NCBI GenBank assembly: GCA_021809365.1
Contig: JAKBAC010000012.1
Span: forward strand, 1 to 27,474
Reading direction: 5' to 3'
Length of the DNA: 27,474 nucleotides
DNA from: Planctomycetota bacterium
GTDB taxonomy: Bacteria > Planctomycetota > Phycisphaerae > WQYP01
Part shown: piece by piece, positions 1 to 8,889 of the stretch
Layout: each line of letters begins with the position of its first letter
How positions within the stretch are numbered: position 1 is the stretch's first letter
Notes under the pieces: model-generated
Database searches by the model: none
Seen by the model: the letters and a program-made list of their open reading frames with translations, nothing else
What the model was told of the DNA's origin: nothing
Translations under genes and position numbers: made by a program

Positions 1-1
1 G

Positions 2-610
2 CTTGACGCGGATGCGGTAAAGCGCTGGCTTAGCGAGCGCGGATTGGCCTTCGACTGCTATTCCTTTTCTGTTGTTCCCAAATGCTCAACACCGGAAGGC
101 GTGCTGATAAGGGTCGGAACCACTATGGCTCCGCGCAGGCTACGGCGCCTGATGCGAACAGTCCATATTTCGGGCTTGACGCACTTGGAGTTTCCTAGTG
201 GCGAAATCCTTAAATTCCAGAGCCACGACACGCTCGTACTGCTTCACGACTGCGATCCGGATTGGAATGACGACCCAGCCTACGTGCGAGCAATGCAAAT
301 GCTCTCACGCGGCTGCATAGGGGAGACGAAAGACCCCTTCGGGGCACGCGGATTGGCGTTCAGCGCCAACGAACCTGTCGAACTTGCGGCGTTCGTGATG
401 GTTCCACTTTACGCGGGATGGGAGGCCTATGTAGTGCCTGCGCATGGTAAGTATTTTACCCTTTTCCGCTACGATTACATGTACGTCGTGGCCTCCCGGC
501 AGTCGGATGTTGCCGATGTGATTGCGAGCCTCGAATGGGCGAAGTTCCAGTATTGGGCAGGTCCGATCAACAGACCTTCGTTCCTCCTGGATAAGTTTGC
601 GAGGAAATAA
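2..610 (+). CDS. Unrecognised protein, 5' end cut by window edge
   Basis: The reading frame is open from base 2 to the TAA at 608-610 (202 codons). A TTG at 44 could serve as a start, but the frame continues upstream in sensible codons (reading LDADAVKRWLSERG), so the gene most likely begins outside the window. The product is soluble-looking, with no signal peptide or membrane segment in the visible part. It is rich in aromatic residues towards the C-terminus and has a DCDPDWNDDP acidic stretch around residues 84-93 of the visible frame. I recognise no domain. Its right-hand neighbour, the SRAP gene, is convergent and ends 216 bases away, so no operon partner is visible. Confidence that it is coding is fair because of length and codon pattern; function is unknown. 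Confidence 0.6.
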   Translation, partial: LDADAVKRWLSERGLAFDCYSFSVVPKCSTPEGVLIRVGTTMAPRRLRRLMRTVHISGLTHLEFPSGEILKFQSHDTLVLLHDCDPDWNDDPAYVRAMQMLSRGCIGETKDPFGARGLAFSANEPVELAAFVMVPLYAGWEAYVVPAHGKYFTLFRYDYMYVVASRQSDVADVIASLEWAKFQYWAGPINRPSFLLDKFARK

Positions 611-661
611 TTGGGGCAGGTTACCCAGAAATACGATCCGGTGTCAAAAGCGGCGATAGGA

Positions 662-713
662 CTGATTAACGTCAATCAGCTGGATCACAAATCGCGCCAT
701 CGTGGACGGCGCG
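662..713 (+). other. Two consecutive hairpins after the left-edge gene
   Basis: Two perfect inverted repeats lie in the 216-base gap between the convergent genes. One pairs CTGATT (662-667) with AATCAG (674-679). The other pairs CGCGCC (693-698) with GGCGCG (708-713). Neither is followed by a T-run, so they are not clear intrinsic terminators. They might protect the 3' end of the upstream mRNA. The rest of 611-826 shows nothing convincing: a 74-codon frame there simply continues in frame after the stop of the upstream gene and overlaps the SRAP 3' end. Confidence 0.3.
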
Positions 714-826
714 CGGCGGTGCATGGGGCATTTGCGTCCCTGTGTTCGCCGGCGCTTCCGCATCTTGTGCTTGGCACTTTCAAGTTCTTCTCCAAGCTCC
801 GCTGGAGCTATGGCGTTGAGGAGGCT

Positions 827-1504
827 TTAGGTTGATCTGAACAGATCGCCTTGCTGACCTGATTGTGGATGATACGGTTGCATACAGGCTGGCGAATCAT
901 TTTCCACGCGGTTGACCAAGGGGCTGACCCGGTGCGAGATCATGCGTTCTGATGGAAATGGCTGAAACAGATGGCGCATTTCCGGGGCGTCGGCGGATGT
1001 GGTCAGATAGGCGAGGGCATCGGCGGGCGAGAGCATGACGGGCATACGCGCATGGACATGTTTGACGGTCGCGTTGGCGTTGGTGGTCAGGATGACAAAA
1101 TTCATTTCGCCGCCGGAATGTTCGTGCAATCCAGCCAGGCAAAACGGGGCACCGGAGGTAAGTTGGAAGAGAAAGGGTTGCGCTGTGGTGCCGGTCTTGC
1201 TCCATTCATAAAAGCCATCAGCGGGAATGACGCATCGCCGATGGCGGAATGAATCGGCAAATGTTGGCGTTTCCAGCACCGTCTGGGCGCGTGCGTTAAT
1301 AAGGAGATTACCGGCCCGGGAGGTCCAGTTTTTGACGATGCCCCACCGGGCCAGACGGGCGATGGGTTGAGGTTGGCCGTGAATCATAAGCGTCTGCTGG
1401 CCCGGGGCGATGTTGTGGTGCGGGCTTAGCGGCGGAGCATCGTGGAGCCAGGGCATGGCATTCAAAGCGGCGGTCGGATTGGCCAGTGTGAATCGTCCGC
1501 ACAT
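827..1504 (-). CDS. yedK: SRAP domain protein (YedK/HMCES family)
   Basis: A 225-residue protein of typical family length. SRAP proteins recognise abasic sites in single-stranded DNA and form a thiazolidine crosslink through the N-terminal cysteine exposed after Met removal. The sequence shows MCGRFTL at the start (Cys2), NARAQT at 70-75, RRCVIPADGFYEW at 89-101 (active-site Glu100) and HARMPVML at 151-158 (catalytic His151), so all key residues are present. The usual AGLW segment reads AGLH (124-127), a small deviation. The ATG is preceded by AAGGA seven bases upstream, and this SD overlaps the TAA stop of the transglutaminase gene only 10 bases away. That suggests translational coupling as the last gene of the 8483-to-827 operon. 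The family assignment is sure; why it sits in this operon is not known. Confidence 0.93.
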   Translation of the reverse strand: MCGRFTLANPTAALNAMPWLHDAPPLSPHHNIAPGQQTLMIHGQPQPIARLARWGIVKNWTSRAGNLLINARAQTVLETPTFADSFRHRRCVIPADGFYEWSKTGTTAQPFLFQLTSGAPFCLAGLHEHSGGEMNFVILTTNANATVKHVHARMPVMLSPADALAYLTTSADAPEMRHLFQPFPSERMISHRVSPLVNRVENDSPACMQPYHPQSGQQGDLFRST

Positions 1505-1514
1505 CGCAACATCC

Positions 1515-2387
1515 TTATTCCGCGGTTACATCAACCGATACATTCACCAGATGCTTGCCGCCACCTAATATTACGCCGCGCAGGGGGGAAACATCCGAAA
1601 AATCCCGCCCATACGCGATGGTAATGTGGCGCTCGGTGGGAATCATATTATTCGTTGGATCAAATTCCAACCAGCCCAGTTTGGGCACATATACACCCAA
1701 CCATGCGTGGGAGGCATCGGCACCAACCATCCGTGCCGTACCCGGTGGGGGCGTGGTCAGCAGATATCCCGATACATAACGCGCTGCAAAGCCCATGGCA
1801 CGCAGGCAGGCGATGCCCAGGTGCGCAAAATCCTGGCAAACGCCCCTGCGTTGCCGCAAGACATCCGCCACGCTGGTACCCACGGTTGTCGCGGTGGAAT
1901 CAAATTGAAAATCGTGATGAATCCGCCGCATCAGATCCTCCACCGCCTCCACGACAGGTCGGTTGGCGGGAAACGATGCGGAGGCATATTGCGCCACCTC
2001 CGGCGGTAACGCGATATTTATTGATTGAAACGTAAATTGCACGATTCCGGGAAAATCCGTCGGCGAATTGTTCCACAGGTTGTCACGCGCTTGCTCCCAC
2101 GGCTGATTGGAAAACAGCATTCCAGTCGATGGCGCAAGAATTTCCACTTCTCCGCGCGACGTGACCAGCAGTTCATGGTGCGGCTCCTGAATGCTGAAGA
2201 AGGTCTGACGATTGCCAAAATAATCCAGGCGATCCGTGCGCATGGCGGTGGGAGAAATTTCCAGATCCGCATAACGCCACAGGTGGCCCCGCGCCTCACG
2301 CGGTAGAAGATGGGCGATGTGATGGCAGATCGTCACCGGTTGCTGATAACGGTAACGCGTGACGTGCTTGATTTTATAAACCGGCAT
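1515..2387 (-). CDS. Small transglutaminase-like protein
   Basis: About 290 residues with the bacterial transglutaminase N-terminal beta domain (opening VYKIKHVTRYRYQQPV) followed by a transglutaminase/protease-like core. The triad is visible: Cys184 in RRGVCQDFAHL, His227 in DASHAWLGVYVP and Asp243 in WLEFDPTNN. There is no signal peptide, so it is probably cytoplasmic. Proteins of this class are thought to be thiol amidases, peptidases or acyl transferases rather than classical crosslinkers; the substrate is unknown. The ATG at 2387 was chosen because GGAAAA lies at a normal distance upstream; a TTG two codons earlier (2393) has that SD directly abutting it. It is third of four co-oriented genes, 37 bases after the ATP-grasp/alpha-E gene and 10 bases before the SRAP gene. 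Its pairing with an ATP-grasp/alpha-E protein matches a gene neighbourhood known from many bacteria. Confidence 0.9.
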   Translation of the reverse strand: MPVYKIKHVTRYRYQQPVTICHHIAHLLPREARGHLWRYADLEISPTAMRTDRLDYFGNRQTFFSIQEPHHELLVTSRGEVEILAPSTGMLFSNQPWEQARDNLWNNSPTDFPGIVQFTFQSINIALPPEVAQYASASFPANRPVVEAVEDLMRRIHHDFQFDSTATTVGTSVADVLRQRRGVCQDFAHLGIACLRAMGFAARYVSGYLLTTPPPGTARMVGADASHAWLGVYVPKLGWLEFDPTNNMIPTERHITIAYGRDFSDVSPLRGVILGGGKHLVNVSVDVTAE

Positions 2388-2424
2388 AGACAATTTTCCG
2401 CATTCAAGTTTTCATATCCGGGGA

Positions 2425-5028
2425 TTATGAATCGCCCGTTACCGCCGCCGGGGCCGTGAGTTGGAAACCCAACTGCCGGGATTCTGAGGTATGGACCAGA
2501 TAGGCCCGGCTGATTAAATCTGAGAGCATCCGCAGTTCATCAATCCATATATGCAGTAAGTTGTACAGATGTTCCCGCCGATGCGTGGCATACGCATCGT
2601 CCGTATGACCCAGCGTATTGACATCCGCCAGGCGAATATCCGTCAGCAGCCTGAGCACAATGCGTTCCGGCGCGGACAGGCGCGTTCGGCTATCCTCCGC
2701 GACCAGCGACGCCAGGTGTTCCTGCAGTCGTACGAGTTGAAAGGCGGCGGAGCGCGGGTTGCTTTCGTCGGCCAGCAGCATATCGAGTACCGGTGGAACC
2801 TGTAAATTGGTGGTGTAGCGGCGGCGATAGGTGATGATCGAATCGGCAATTTCCAGCAGGGATTCCAGCAGGGGACCTTCACGATCCACCACAGGCACCA
2901 AAGTCTCCGAAAGTAGCGTTAGTGTGCCGATGGCGCGTTCAATCCGGCGGCCAATGTCCAGAAATCGCCAGGCAAAGCCGCGCGTCATGGACTCCATGGC
3001 CAGACCGTCAAATGCGGCAAAGGTAATCATAAGCCGATCCAGCGCGGGCAGAAGATCCAACAGCGCGGGATCGGCCTTGCCGGCGCGGGGAAAATCTTCA
3101 TCCAGACGGTTGATGATGCGCCATGTATCAATGGACATGCGGTCGCGCACCAGCGCGGCAATGCGATAAATCGACTTGAGCGTGGAAGGAAAGCCGTTGG
3201 CATGACCGTTACGCAGAAGAATTTCCACCAGTTTGCCTTCCGGCGTCAAGTTCTGATTGGGGGGTTGCGCATACATGGTCTGCTTGCTTAACGCCGAGAA
3301 GAGTGTGGGAAGTTCGGCGGTAGAATCAAAATTCTGATCCATCAGTCGTATGACAATTCCCCGCGCCAGCCGGGCATTGGCCTGCGCCCGCTCTTCATAG
3401 CGTCCCAGCCAGAACAAATTGTCCGCCACCCGGCTTGGCAAATCACCGCCGGCGCGGGAAATGATAACGGGCTGGCCCGGGGGTTGAAGGAAACTGAATG
3501 AATCCACGGGGCCATCGGAGAGAACCCACACATCCTTGGAACCGCCGCCGCGTTGCATGGAAACAATCATGGAGTCCGCGGCACCGGCAAATCGCGCCAA
3601 TCCGCCGGGCATGACGGAATATCCGCCCTCAACGCCGGTTAAATGCAGCCGCAGAACCAGATGTCGGGGCTGAACATTGTTGGCCGTGAGCACCGGCGCG
3701 GTGGCCAAATCCACATAGTGTTCACCGACATAATGGGAGGGTGAAGCGTTGATGCGCGTACGCAGCAATTCCAGTTCATCCTGACTTAAGTTGCGACCAA
3801 AAATAGGCTTCTCCCGGCCGCTGATAAATGCCGGCTTGATCACCATGCGCGGCAAATTATCCAGCACATATTGCCGGGCACCGGCGTCACCGCACCAGAA
3901 AGAATCCACCGATGGCAAGATCATATCTTCGTTCAATAGCCGACGGCAAATTGCGGGGAGAAACATCATCAGCGCCGGCATCTCCGCCAGACCTGAACCT
4001 AAAGCATTGGCCACGACGACATTACCGGCATATACCGCCTGCACCAGACCCGGAATGCCTAACGCGGAGTCGGCCCGCAATTCCAGCGGATCGCAGAAAT
4101 CATCGTCCTGCCGGCGCAAAATCACATCCACGCGCTGCAATCCGCCCAGCATTTTCAGATATACATGATTATCGCGCACAATTAAGTCCGCCCCTTCCAC
4201 GAGTGTGTAACCAAGATAGCGAGCCAAATAGGCGTGTTCAAAATAGGTTTCGTTGTAAGGCCCCGGAGTCAGCAGGACGATGCGGGGATTTTCACGGTTG
4301 GACAGTGATTTGAGGGTCTGGCGAAAGCTGCGGAAAAAGGTGGCCAGCCGGCGGACGCGGCAATCCCGAAAAACATCCGGTAGCGCCCGCGAGATCACCA
4401 TGCGGTTTTCCAGCGCATAGCCCGTACCGGAAGGGGCCTGCGTGCGATCCATGAGCACCACAAATCGGCCATCAGGCCCGCGGCCAACATCGGCCGCGTA
4501 GGTATGCAGTCGGCGGCCCGATGGGACGGTCACGCCGTGCAGCGGTCTTAAAAAAAGCCCATGGCCAAACACCAGTTCCGGAGGGATGAGTTTTTCCGCC
4601 AGCAGGCGTTGGGGGCCATAGAGATCATCGAGAATGGCCTCCAGCAGGCGTGCCCGCTGATGAACACCCGCTTCAAGGTTGGCCCATTCCGATGCGGAAA
4701 ACAAGACCGGCAGTGAATCCAGATGCCAGGGGCGGTCCATTCCGGCGGGATCACCGTACACGTTGTAGGTCACACCATTATCATGGATAAGTTGGCGGGC
4801 GGTTTCCCAGCGATGATGCAGTTTCTCCGGCCCCAGGTCATCAAGCAAACTTAAAAACATCTGCCAATGCGGGCGTACAGCGCCAAACGGGTCCATCATT
4901 TCATCGTACAGGCCTGGCGCGGGGGCATAGCCACCATACAATTGGGTATTGACCAATGACGGTGATGAAGCAAGTTGTTCCTGTTGCAGTGTCATACGCC
5001 TTTGAGTTCCATTCCATGAGCCTGTCAT
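2425..5028 (-). CDS. Circularly permuted ATP-grasp / alpha-E fusion protein
   Basis: An 867-residue fusion. Residues ~40-510 match the circularly permuted ATP-grasp type 2 family (older names DUF404/DUF407), with GTGYALENR at 201-209, a PGPYNETYFEHAYLAR stretch at 255-270, NALGSGLAEM at 341-350 and MVIKPA at 395-400. Residues ~525-860 are the helical alpha-E domain (DUF403), starting with SRVADNLFWLGRYEERAQ at 532-549. In many genomes these two domains are separate neighbouring genes. ATP-grasp enzymes form amide or ester bonds through an acyl-phosphate, so a peptide or amide ligase role is inferred; the substrate is not known. The start is uncertain: the ATG at 5028 has no evident SD, while an in-frame ATG at 4995 has AAAGG four bases upstream. 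It lies 53 bases after the DUF2126 gene and 37 before the small transglutaminase gene. Confidence 0.92.
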   Translation of the reverse strand: MTGSWNGTQRRMTLQQEQLASSPSLVNTQLYGGYAPAPGLYDEMMDPFGAVRPHWQMFLSLLDDLGPEKLHHRWETARQLIHDNGVTYNVYGDPAGMDRPWHLDSLPVLFSASEWANLEAGVHQRARLLEAILDDLYGPQRLLAEKLIPPELVFGHGLFLRPLHGVTVPSGRRLHTYAADVGRGPDGRFVVLMDRTQAPSGTGYALENRMVISRALPDVFRDCRVRRLATFFRSFRQTLKSLSNRENPRIVLLTPGPYNETYFEHAYLARYLGYTLVEGADLIVRDNHVYLKMLGGLQRVDVILRRQDDDFCDPLELRADSALGIPGLVQAVYAGNVVVANALGSGLAEMPALMMFLPAICRRLLNEDMILPSVDSFWCGDAGARQYVLDNLPRMVIKPAFISGREKPIFGRNLSQDELELLRTRINASPSHYVGEHYVDLATAPVLTANNVQPRHLVLRLHLTGVEGGYSVMPGGLARFAGAADSMIVSMQRGGGSKDVWVLSDGPVDSFSFLQPPGQPVIISRAGGDLPSRVADNLFWLGRYEERAQANARLARGIVIRLMDQNFDSTAELPTLFSALSKQTMYAQPPNQNLTPEGKLVEILLRNGHANGFPSTLKSIYRIAALVRDRMSIDTWRIINRLDEDFPRAGKADPALLDLLPALDRLMITFAAFDGLAMESMTRGFAWRFLDIGRRIERAIGTLTLLSETLVPVVDREGPLLESLLEIADSIITYRRRYTTNLQVPPVLDMLLADESNPRSAAFQLVRLQEHLASLVAEDSRTRLSAPERIVLRLLTDIRLADVNTLGHTDDAYATHRREHLYNLLHIWIDELRMLSDLISRAYLVHTSESRQLGFQLTAPAAVTGDS

Positions 5029-5081
5029 TGCAGCTGTGACAACGCACGAGCCTGTTTAACTTCCTGCAGATCCCTGAATTC

Positions 5082-8000
5082 TCACCTACATCGCCGCAAA
5101 TCCAGTGTAAACGGAAACTCCAGGGAAGGTTCCAGCTTGCGCGGGCGCAGCGGCCCCGCCGTATGGCCTAACTTGACAAAGCGGGCCATGCGGCGCGATT
5201 CCGCTTCAAAGGCGTTCACCGGAAATTGATCAAAGGAGCGGCCACCCGGATGCGATACATGATACGCACACCCCGCCACCGCCTGATCATTCCACGTATC
5301 AACAACATCAAAGACCAGCGGTGTATGTACGCCGATGGTCGGATGCAGACATGCCGCCGGCTGCCAGGCTCTATAACGCACGCCGGCGACAAATTCTCCG
5401 TTTCGCCCGGTTGGATTCAGCGGCAGCACGATGCCGTTGACTGCGATCTGATGCCGGGTGTTGATCATGGCCGATATTTTAATCTGAAGGCGTTCAACCG
5501 ACGAATCGACAAAACGCACGGTTCCGCCACCCGCGGGTTCTTCACCCAGTACGTTCCATGGTTCAATGGCCTGCCGGAATTCCAGCTTCATGCCGCCGGC
5601 GGCAATGGAATCAATTTCCCCCAGCAGGGGAAATCGAAATTCCAAATGTGGCGCAAACCACTCCGGCTTGAGGTCAAAGCCATGCGCTGTCACATCGCGC
5701 AGCACATCGTTGAAATCATCGGCCACAAAGTGCGGCAGCATAAAGCGATCGTGCAGTTCCGTGCCCCATCGCACCAGCGGCATGTCATAGGGTGTTGTCC
5801 AGAAGCGTGCGATCAGTGTCCGCAGCAGCAACTGCTGCGTGAGCGACATGCGGGCATGCGGCGGCATTTCAAAGCCGCGAAACTCCACGAGTCCCAGCCG
5901 TCCGCCGGCGGAATCCGGAGAATAGAGTTTATCAATGCAGAATTCCGCGCGATGCGTGCTGCCGGTCAGATCAATGAGCAGATTTCTCAATACGCGATCC
6001 ACCAGCCACGGTGGCGATTGCGAGCCTTGCGGATGTTGAATTTCCTTGAGGGCGAGGTCCAGTTCATAGATCATTTCCGGACGGCCTTCATCCGCCCGCG
6101 GTGCCTGGCTCGTGGGGCCGATGAACAGGCCTGAAAACAGATATGACAGCGATGGATGATTGTGCCAGTATGCCACCAGGCTTTTAAGCAGATCCGGGCG
6201 GCGAAAAAAGGGCGAATCGCCGGGGGTGTCTCCGCCGATGACAATATGGTTTCCGCCACCGGTGCCCGAATGCCGCCCATCAAGCATGAATTTTTCGGTG
6301 CCCAGACGGGTAAAATGGGCATCTTCATAAAGTCCCGTGGTCACGTTGACCGCTTCATCCCAGGAGTGGACCGGCTGCACGTTGACTTCAATAACTCCCG
6401 GATCGGGTGTGACTTTAATATGCTTTACCCGCGGATCATGAGGTGGGCTGTAGCCTTCAATAATCACCGGCGTGCGCATGTCCGCGGCGGTTTCTTCAAT
6501 GCGGGCGACAAGATCAAGATAATCTTCAACATAGCGGACCGGCGGCATAAAGATGTGCAATGTGCCGTTACGCGGCTCCACGCATATTGCCGTGCGCACC
6601 ACATGCGGGGCGGATTGCCCCGCCTGGGGTTTCCAGGAAGGATCTTCCCGTATCCGTCGGCGATATTCTTCCAGCGCCGGCCCGATGCCCTCTTCCGCGT
6701 GCTTCCAGTCCTGTTCCTGAAATATCCGCGGGCCGCTCGGGGACGCCTGCTGACCGCGCCGATAGCGCTGGCCGCCGTGAACATCGGGCAGGCCGGATAT
6801 TGGCTCCATCGGATCACGCGGATAGATATGCGGATACTGTGAATCCGCCACCCAGGGTAACGAGTCCAGGGGCAGTCTGAGGCCCATGGGTGAATCGCCG
6901 GGAATCAGATACAGCCGCTCTGGCCGCAAAAACCATGCCCCGGTTTGCCAGATTCCCTCGCCCGGATCGCCGATGGGTCGCAATGGCAGAACGTATCCGA
7001 TCACTTTGTCCAATCCCTGTTCAAATACCATGGCCAGGCGCAGACGGTCTTCTTCATTTTTGAGATTATTCTTAAATGGATCGACATTCACCGGTAATCG
7101 TCGTTCTTTCCACAGATAATACCAGACATCCTCAAAGCCCGGCAGGGCGTGACTTACGGAGACATCTCCGTTGAGCCGATCGGTTAAATTGCTTAGAAAA
7201 GTCCGGGCCGTCTGGTCGGTATGATGCTGTGGCGTACCGGCATCGGCAAATAGTGTCGGGTCGTTCCAAATTGGGTGCCCGTCCTTACGCCAGTAACATG
7301 CCAACGCCCAGCGCGGCAGCGATTCTCCGGGATACCATTTGCCGATGCCGCAATGCAGCAATCCACCCGGGGCGAACCGCCGCCGCAATCTTGTCAACAG
7401 TTGCCCGGCCAGTTCCCGCTTTTGCGTTCCCAGCGCGGTGGTGTTCCATTCCGGCGCGTCAACCGCATCAATGGAGACAAAGGTCGGCTCACCACCCATG
7501 GTCAGGCGGACATCCTGCCGGCGCAACATGGCATCAACCGTGTGGCCCAACGCGTCAATTTCCTGCCATTGTTCTTCGGTGTACGGTTTGGTCACGCGCG
7601 GGTCCTCACGCACGCGGCGTACCGACATGCTGAATGCGAATTCCGCTTCGCATTTATCCACGGCTCCGGTAATCGGTGCCGCGGATGAAGGTTCCGCCGT
7701 ACAGGCCAATGGAATGTGCCCCTCGCCGGTAAACAGGCCGCTGGTGGCATCAAGTCCCACCCATCCCGCACCTGGCAGATATACCTCCGCCCAGGCGTGC
7801 AGATCGGTAAAATCTTTTTCCGGGCCGGAGGGGCCATCCAATGATTTTATGTCGGCGGTTAATTGAATCAGATAGCCCGACACAAAGCGCGCGGCCAGGC
7901 CGCAATTCCGCAATAAATTTACCAGCAGCCACGCGAAGTCCCGGCATGATCCGGTGCGGGTTTTCAACGTTTCCTCCGCGGTCTGCACGCCGGGTTCCAG

Positions 8001-8483
8001 CCGGATCAGATATTTGAGCAGATGGTTTATGTTTGCGTTGATTTCAACGAGATAATCCGCGGTGCGCAGGTCCTTGCGGCGGCAGGATTTGATCAGTTCC
8101 CTCAGTAGGGGGCCGGGTTTGGCAGCCGCAAGATAGGGTGCCAGTTCATGCTTCAGCACCGGGTCATAGGCGAAGGGATATGTTTCCGCTTCCGGTTCGA
8201 GAAAAAAATCGAATGGATTGATCACAGTCATTTCCGCAACCAGATCCACTTCCACCTTGAATTCTCGTGTGGCCTCCGGAAATACCAGACGCGCCTGATA
8301 ATTTGCATACGGATCCTGCTGCCAATTGACAAAATGTTTCGCCGGAAGAACCCGCATGGAATAAGCGCGAATGGGCGTGCGGGTATGCGGTGCCGGTCGC
8401 AGGCGCACCACCTGGGGTGATAACGTGATCATCCGGTCATAGCGATAATGGGTAACATGATTCAGGGCGACAAGTATGGCCAT
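5082..8483 (-). CDS. Large transglutaminase-like protein with DUF2126 domain
   Basis: About 1133 residues, first gene of the operon. Residues 1-100 are the transglutaminase N-terminal beta domain (LNHVTHYRYDR, 7-17). A transglutaminase core follows, with Cys180 in RTGSCRDFAWLL, His229 in FTDLHAWAEVYLP and Asp245 in WVGLDATSGL. From about residue 300 to the end is the DUF2126 region, with many conserved-looking Trp/Gly/His stretches such as LTMGGEPTFVS and GRHSGTGGGNHIVIGG. The latter is rich in potential ligands, but I cannot assign a reaction. The frame is open 35 codons further upstream; I chose the ATG at 8483 because the family begins at this beta-strand and GGAG lies ten bases before it. 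No signal peptide is seen, so a cytoplasmic location is inferred. It probably works with the ATP-grasp/alpha-E protein downstream. Confidence 0.92.
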   Translation of the reverse strand: MAILVALNHVTHYRYDRMITLSPQVVRLRPAPHTRTPIRAYSMRVLPAKHFVNWQQDPYANYQARLVFPEATREFKVEVDLVAEMTVINPFDFFLEPEAETYPFAYDPVLKHELAPYLAAAKPGPLLRELIKSCRRKDLRTADYLVEINANINHLLKYLIRLEPGVQTAEETLKTRTGSCRDFAWLLVNLLRNCGLAARFVSGYLIQLTADIKSLDGPSGPEKDFTDLHAWAEVYLPGAGWVGLDATSGLFTGEGHIPLACTAEPSSAAPITGAVDKCEAEFAFSMSVRRVREDPRVTKPYTEEQWQEIDALGHTVDAMLRRQDVRLTMGGEPTFVSIDAVDAPEWNTTALGTQKRELAGQLLTRLRRRFAPGGLLHCGIGKWYPGESLPRWALACYWRKDGHPIWNDPTLFADAGTPQHHTDQTARTFLSNLTDRLNGDVSVSHALPGFEDVWYYLWKERRLPVNVDPFKNNLKNEEDRLRLAMVFEQGLDKVIGYVLPLRPIGDPGEGIWQTGAWFLRPERLYLIPGDSPMGLRLPLDSLPWVADSQYPHIYPRDPMEPISGLPDVHGGQRYRRGQQASPSGPRIFQEQDWKHAEEGIGPALEEYRRRIREDPSWKPQAGQSAPHVVRTAICVEPRNGTLHIFMPPVRYVEDYLDLVARIEETAADMRTPVIIEGYSPPHDPRVKHIKVTPDPGVIEVNVQPVHSWDEAVNVTTGLYEDAHFTRLGTEKFMLDGRHSGTGGGNHIVIGGDTPGDSPFFRRPDLLKSLVAYWHNHPSLSYLFSGLFIGPTSQAPRADEGRPEMIYELDLALKEIQHPQGSQSPPWLVDRVLRNLLIDLTGSTHRAEFCIDKLYSPDSAGGRLGLVEFRGFEMPPHARMSLTQQLLLRTLIARFWTTPYDMPLVRWGTELHDRFMLPHFVADDFNDVLRDVTAHGFDLKPEWFAPHLEFRFPLLGEIDSIAAGGMKLEFRQAIEPWNVLGEEPAGGGTVRFVDSSVERLQIKISAMINTRHQIAVNGIVLPLNPTGRNGEFVAGVRYRAWQPAACLHPTIGVHTPLVFDVVDTWNDQAVAGCAYHVSHPGGRSFDQFPVNAFEAESRRMARFVKLGHTAGPLRPRKLEPSLEFPFTLDLRRCR

Positions 8484-8600
8484 CAGGTGGAAACTCCGAG
8501 CGCAACAAACCCGCCCTTCCAAGTCAATGGATACCGCCCAGCGGCCCATCCCGCATTGAGCAGGCCCGTTTCCACCCTGTTCCGCCAATCCTCAAAAAAG

Positions 8601-8606
8601 ATTATA
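8601..8606 (-). promoter_or_regulatory. Candidate -10 box of the transglutaminase/ATP-grasp operon
   Basis: On the minus strand a perfect TATAAT is read from 8606 to 8601, about 118 bases before the ATG of the DUF2126 gene. The hexamer 17 bases upstream reads ATGTGT, a poor -35, so strength is uncertain. The implied 5' leader is about 110 bases. Confidence 0.35.
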
Positions 8607-8781
8607 CCGCAGATCAACCATCCACACATACCGCCTACCCTGCCCCGGCACCCAGCCGAGCGTGGCAATAAATCCGAACCGTGGTGCCGGGACGCCCCAT
8701 CCCCCTTTAGCCGCGTGTGCTTGCACCGCGCGTAGTGCGCGGCAGTCGCCGGTGTTGCGAAAGTAGATTGCAGGTGAGTCT

Positions 8782-8842
8782 GCTCGTTGTTCGTTGCTCG
8801 TTAAGCGCAGTGTCCTGTGACACGTTGCTCGTTGTTCGTTGC
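8782..8842. repeat. Intergenic 17-base direct repeat
   Basis: The 17-mer TGCTCGTTGTTCGTTGC occurs at 8782-8798 and again at 8826-8842, and each copy is itself built from GCTCGTT/GTTCGTT units. Nothing in this spacer (8607-9260) reads as a real gene. A 116-codon minus frame and a 110-codon plus frame exist only because the repeat carries no stops, and neither resembles a protein family I know. Confidence 0.6.
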
Positions 8843-8872
8843 CGGTATGTGCTCTACTCCTCAACTTTCTCC

Positions 8873-8889
8873 TGAACGCTGCTCTGCGG
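8873..8889. repeat. Dispersed intergenic motif, copy 1
   Basis: TGAACGCTGCTCTGCGG here matches TGAACTCTGCTCTGCGG at 21735-21751 in 16 of 17 bases. Both copies lie in spacers and are followed by GC-rich CCGCC tracts and a loosely similar ATTGC..CACC stretch. This may be the core of a degenerate dispersed repeat; two copies are too few to be sure. Confidence 0.35.

Noticed and set aside
5226..6134. 302-codon open frame on the plus strand, antisense to the DUF2126 region
   Set aside because: It lies wholly inside a well-supported gene, has no family-like motifs and is low in hydrophobic-core pattern. Long antisense frames are common in GC-rich codon usage.
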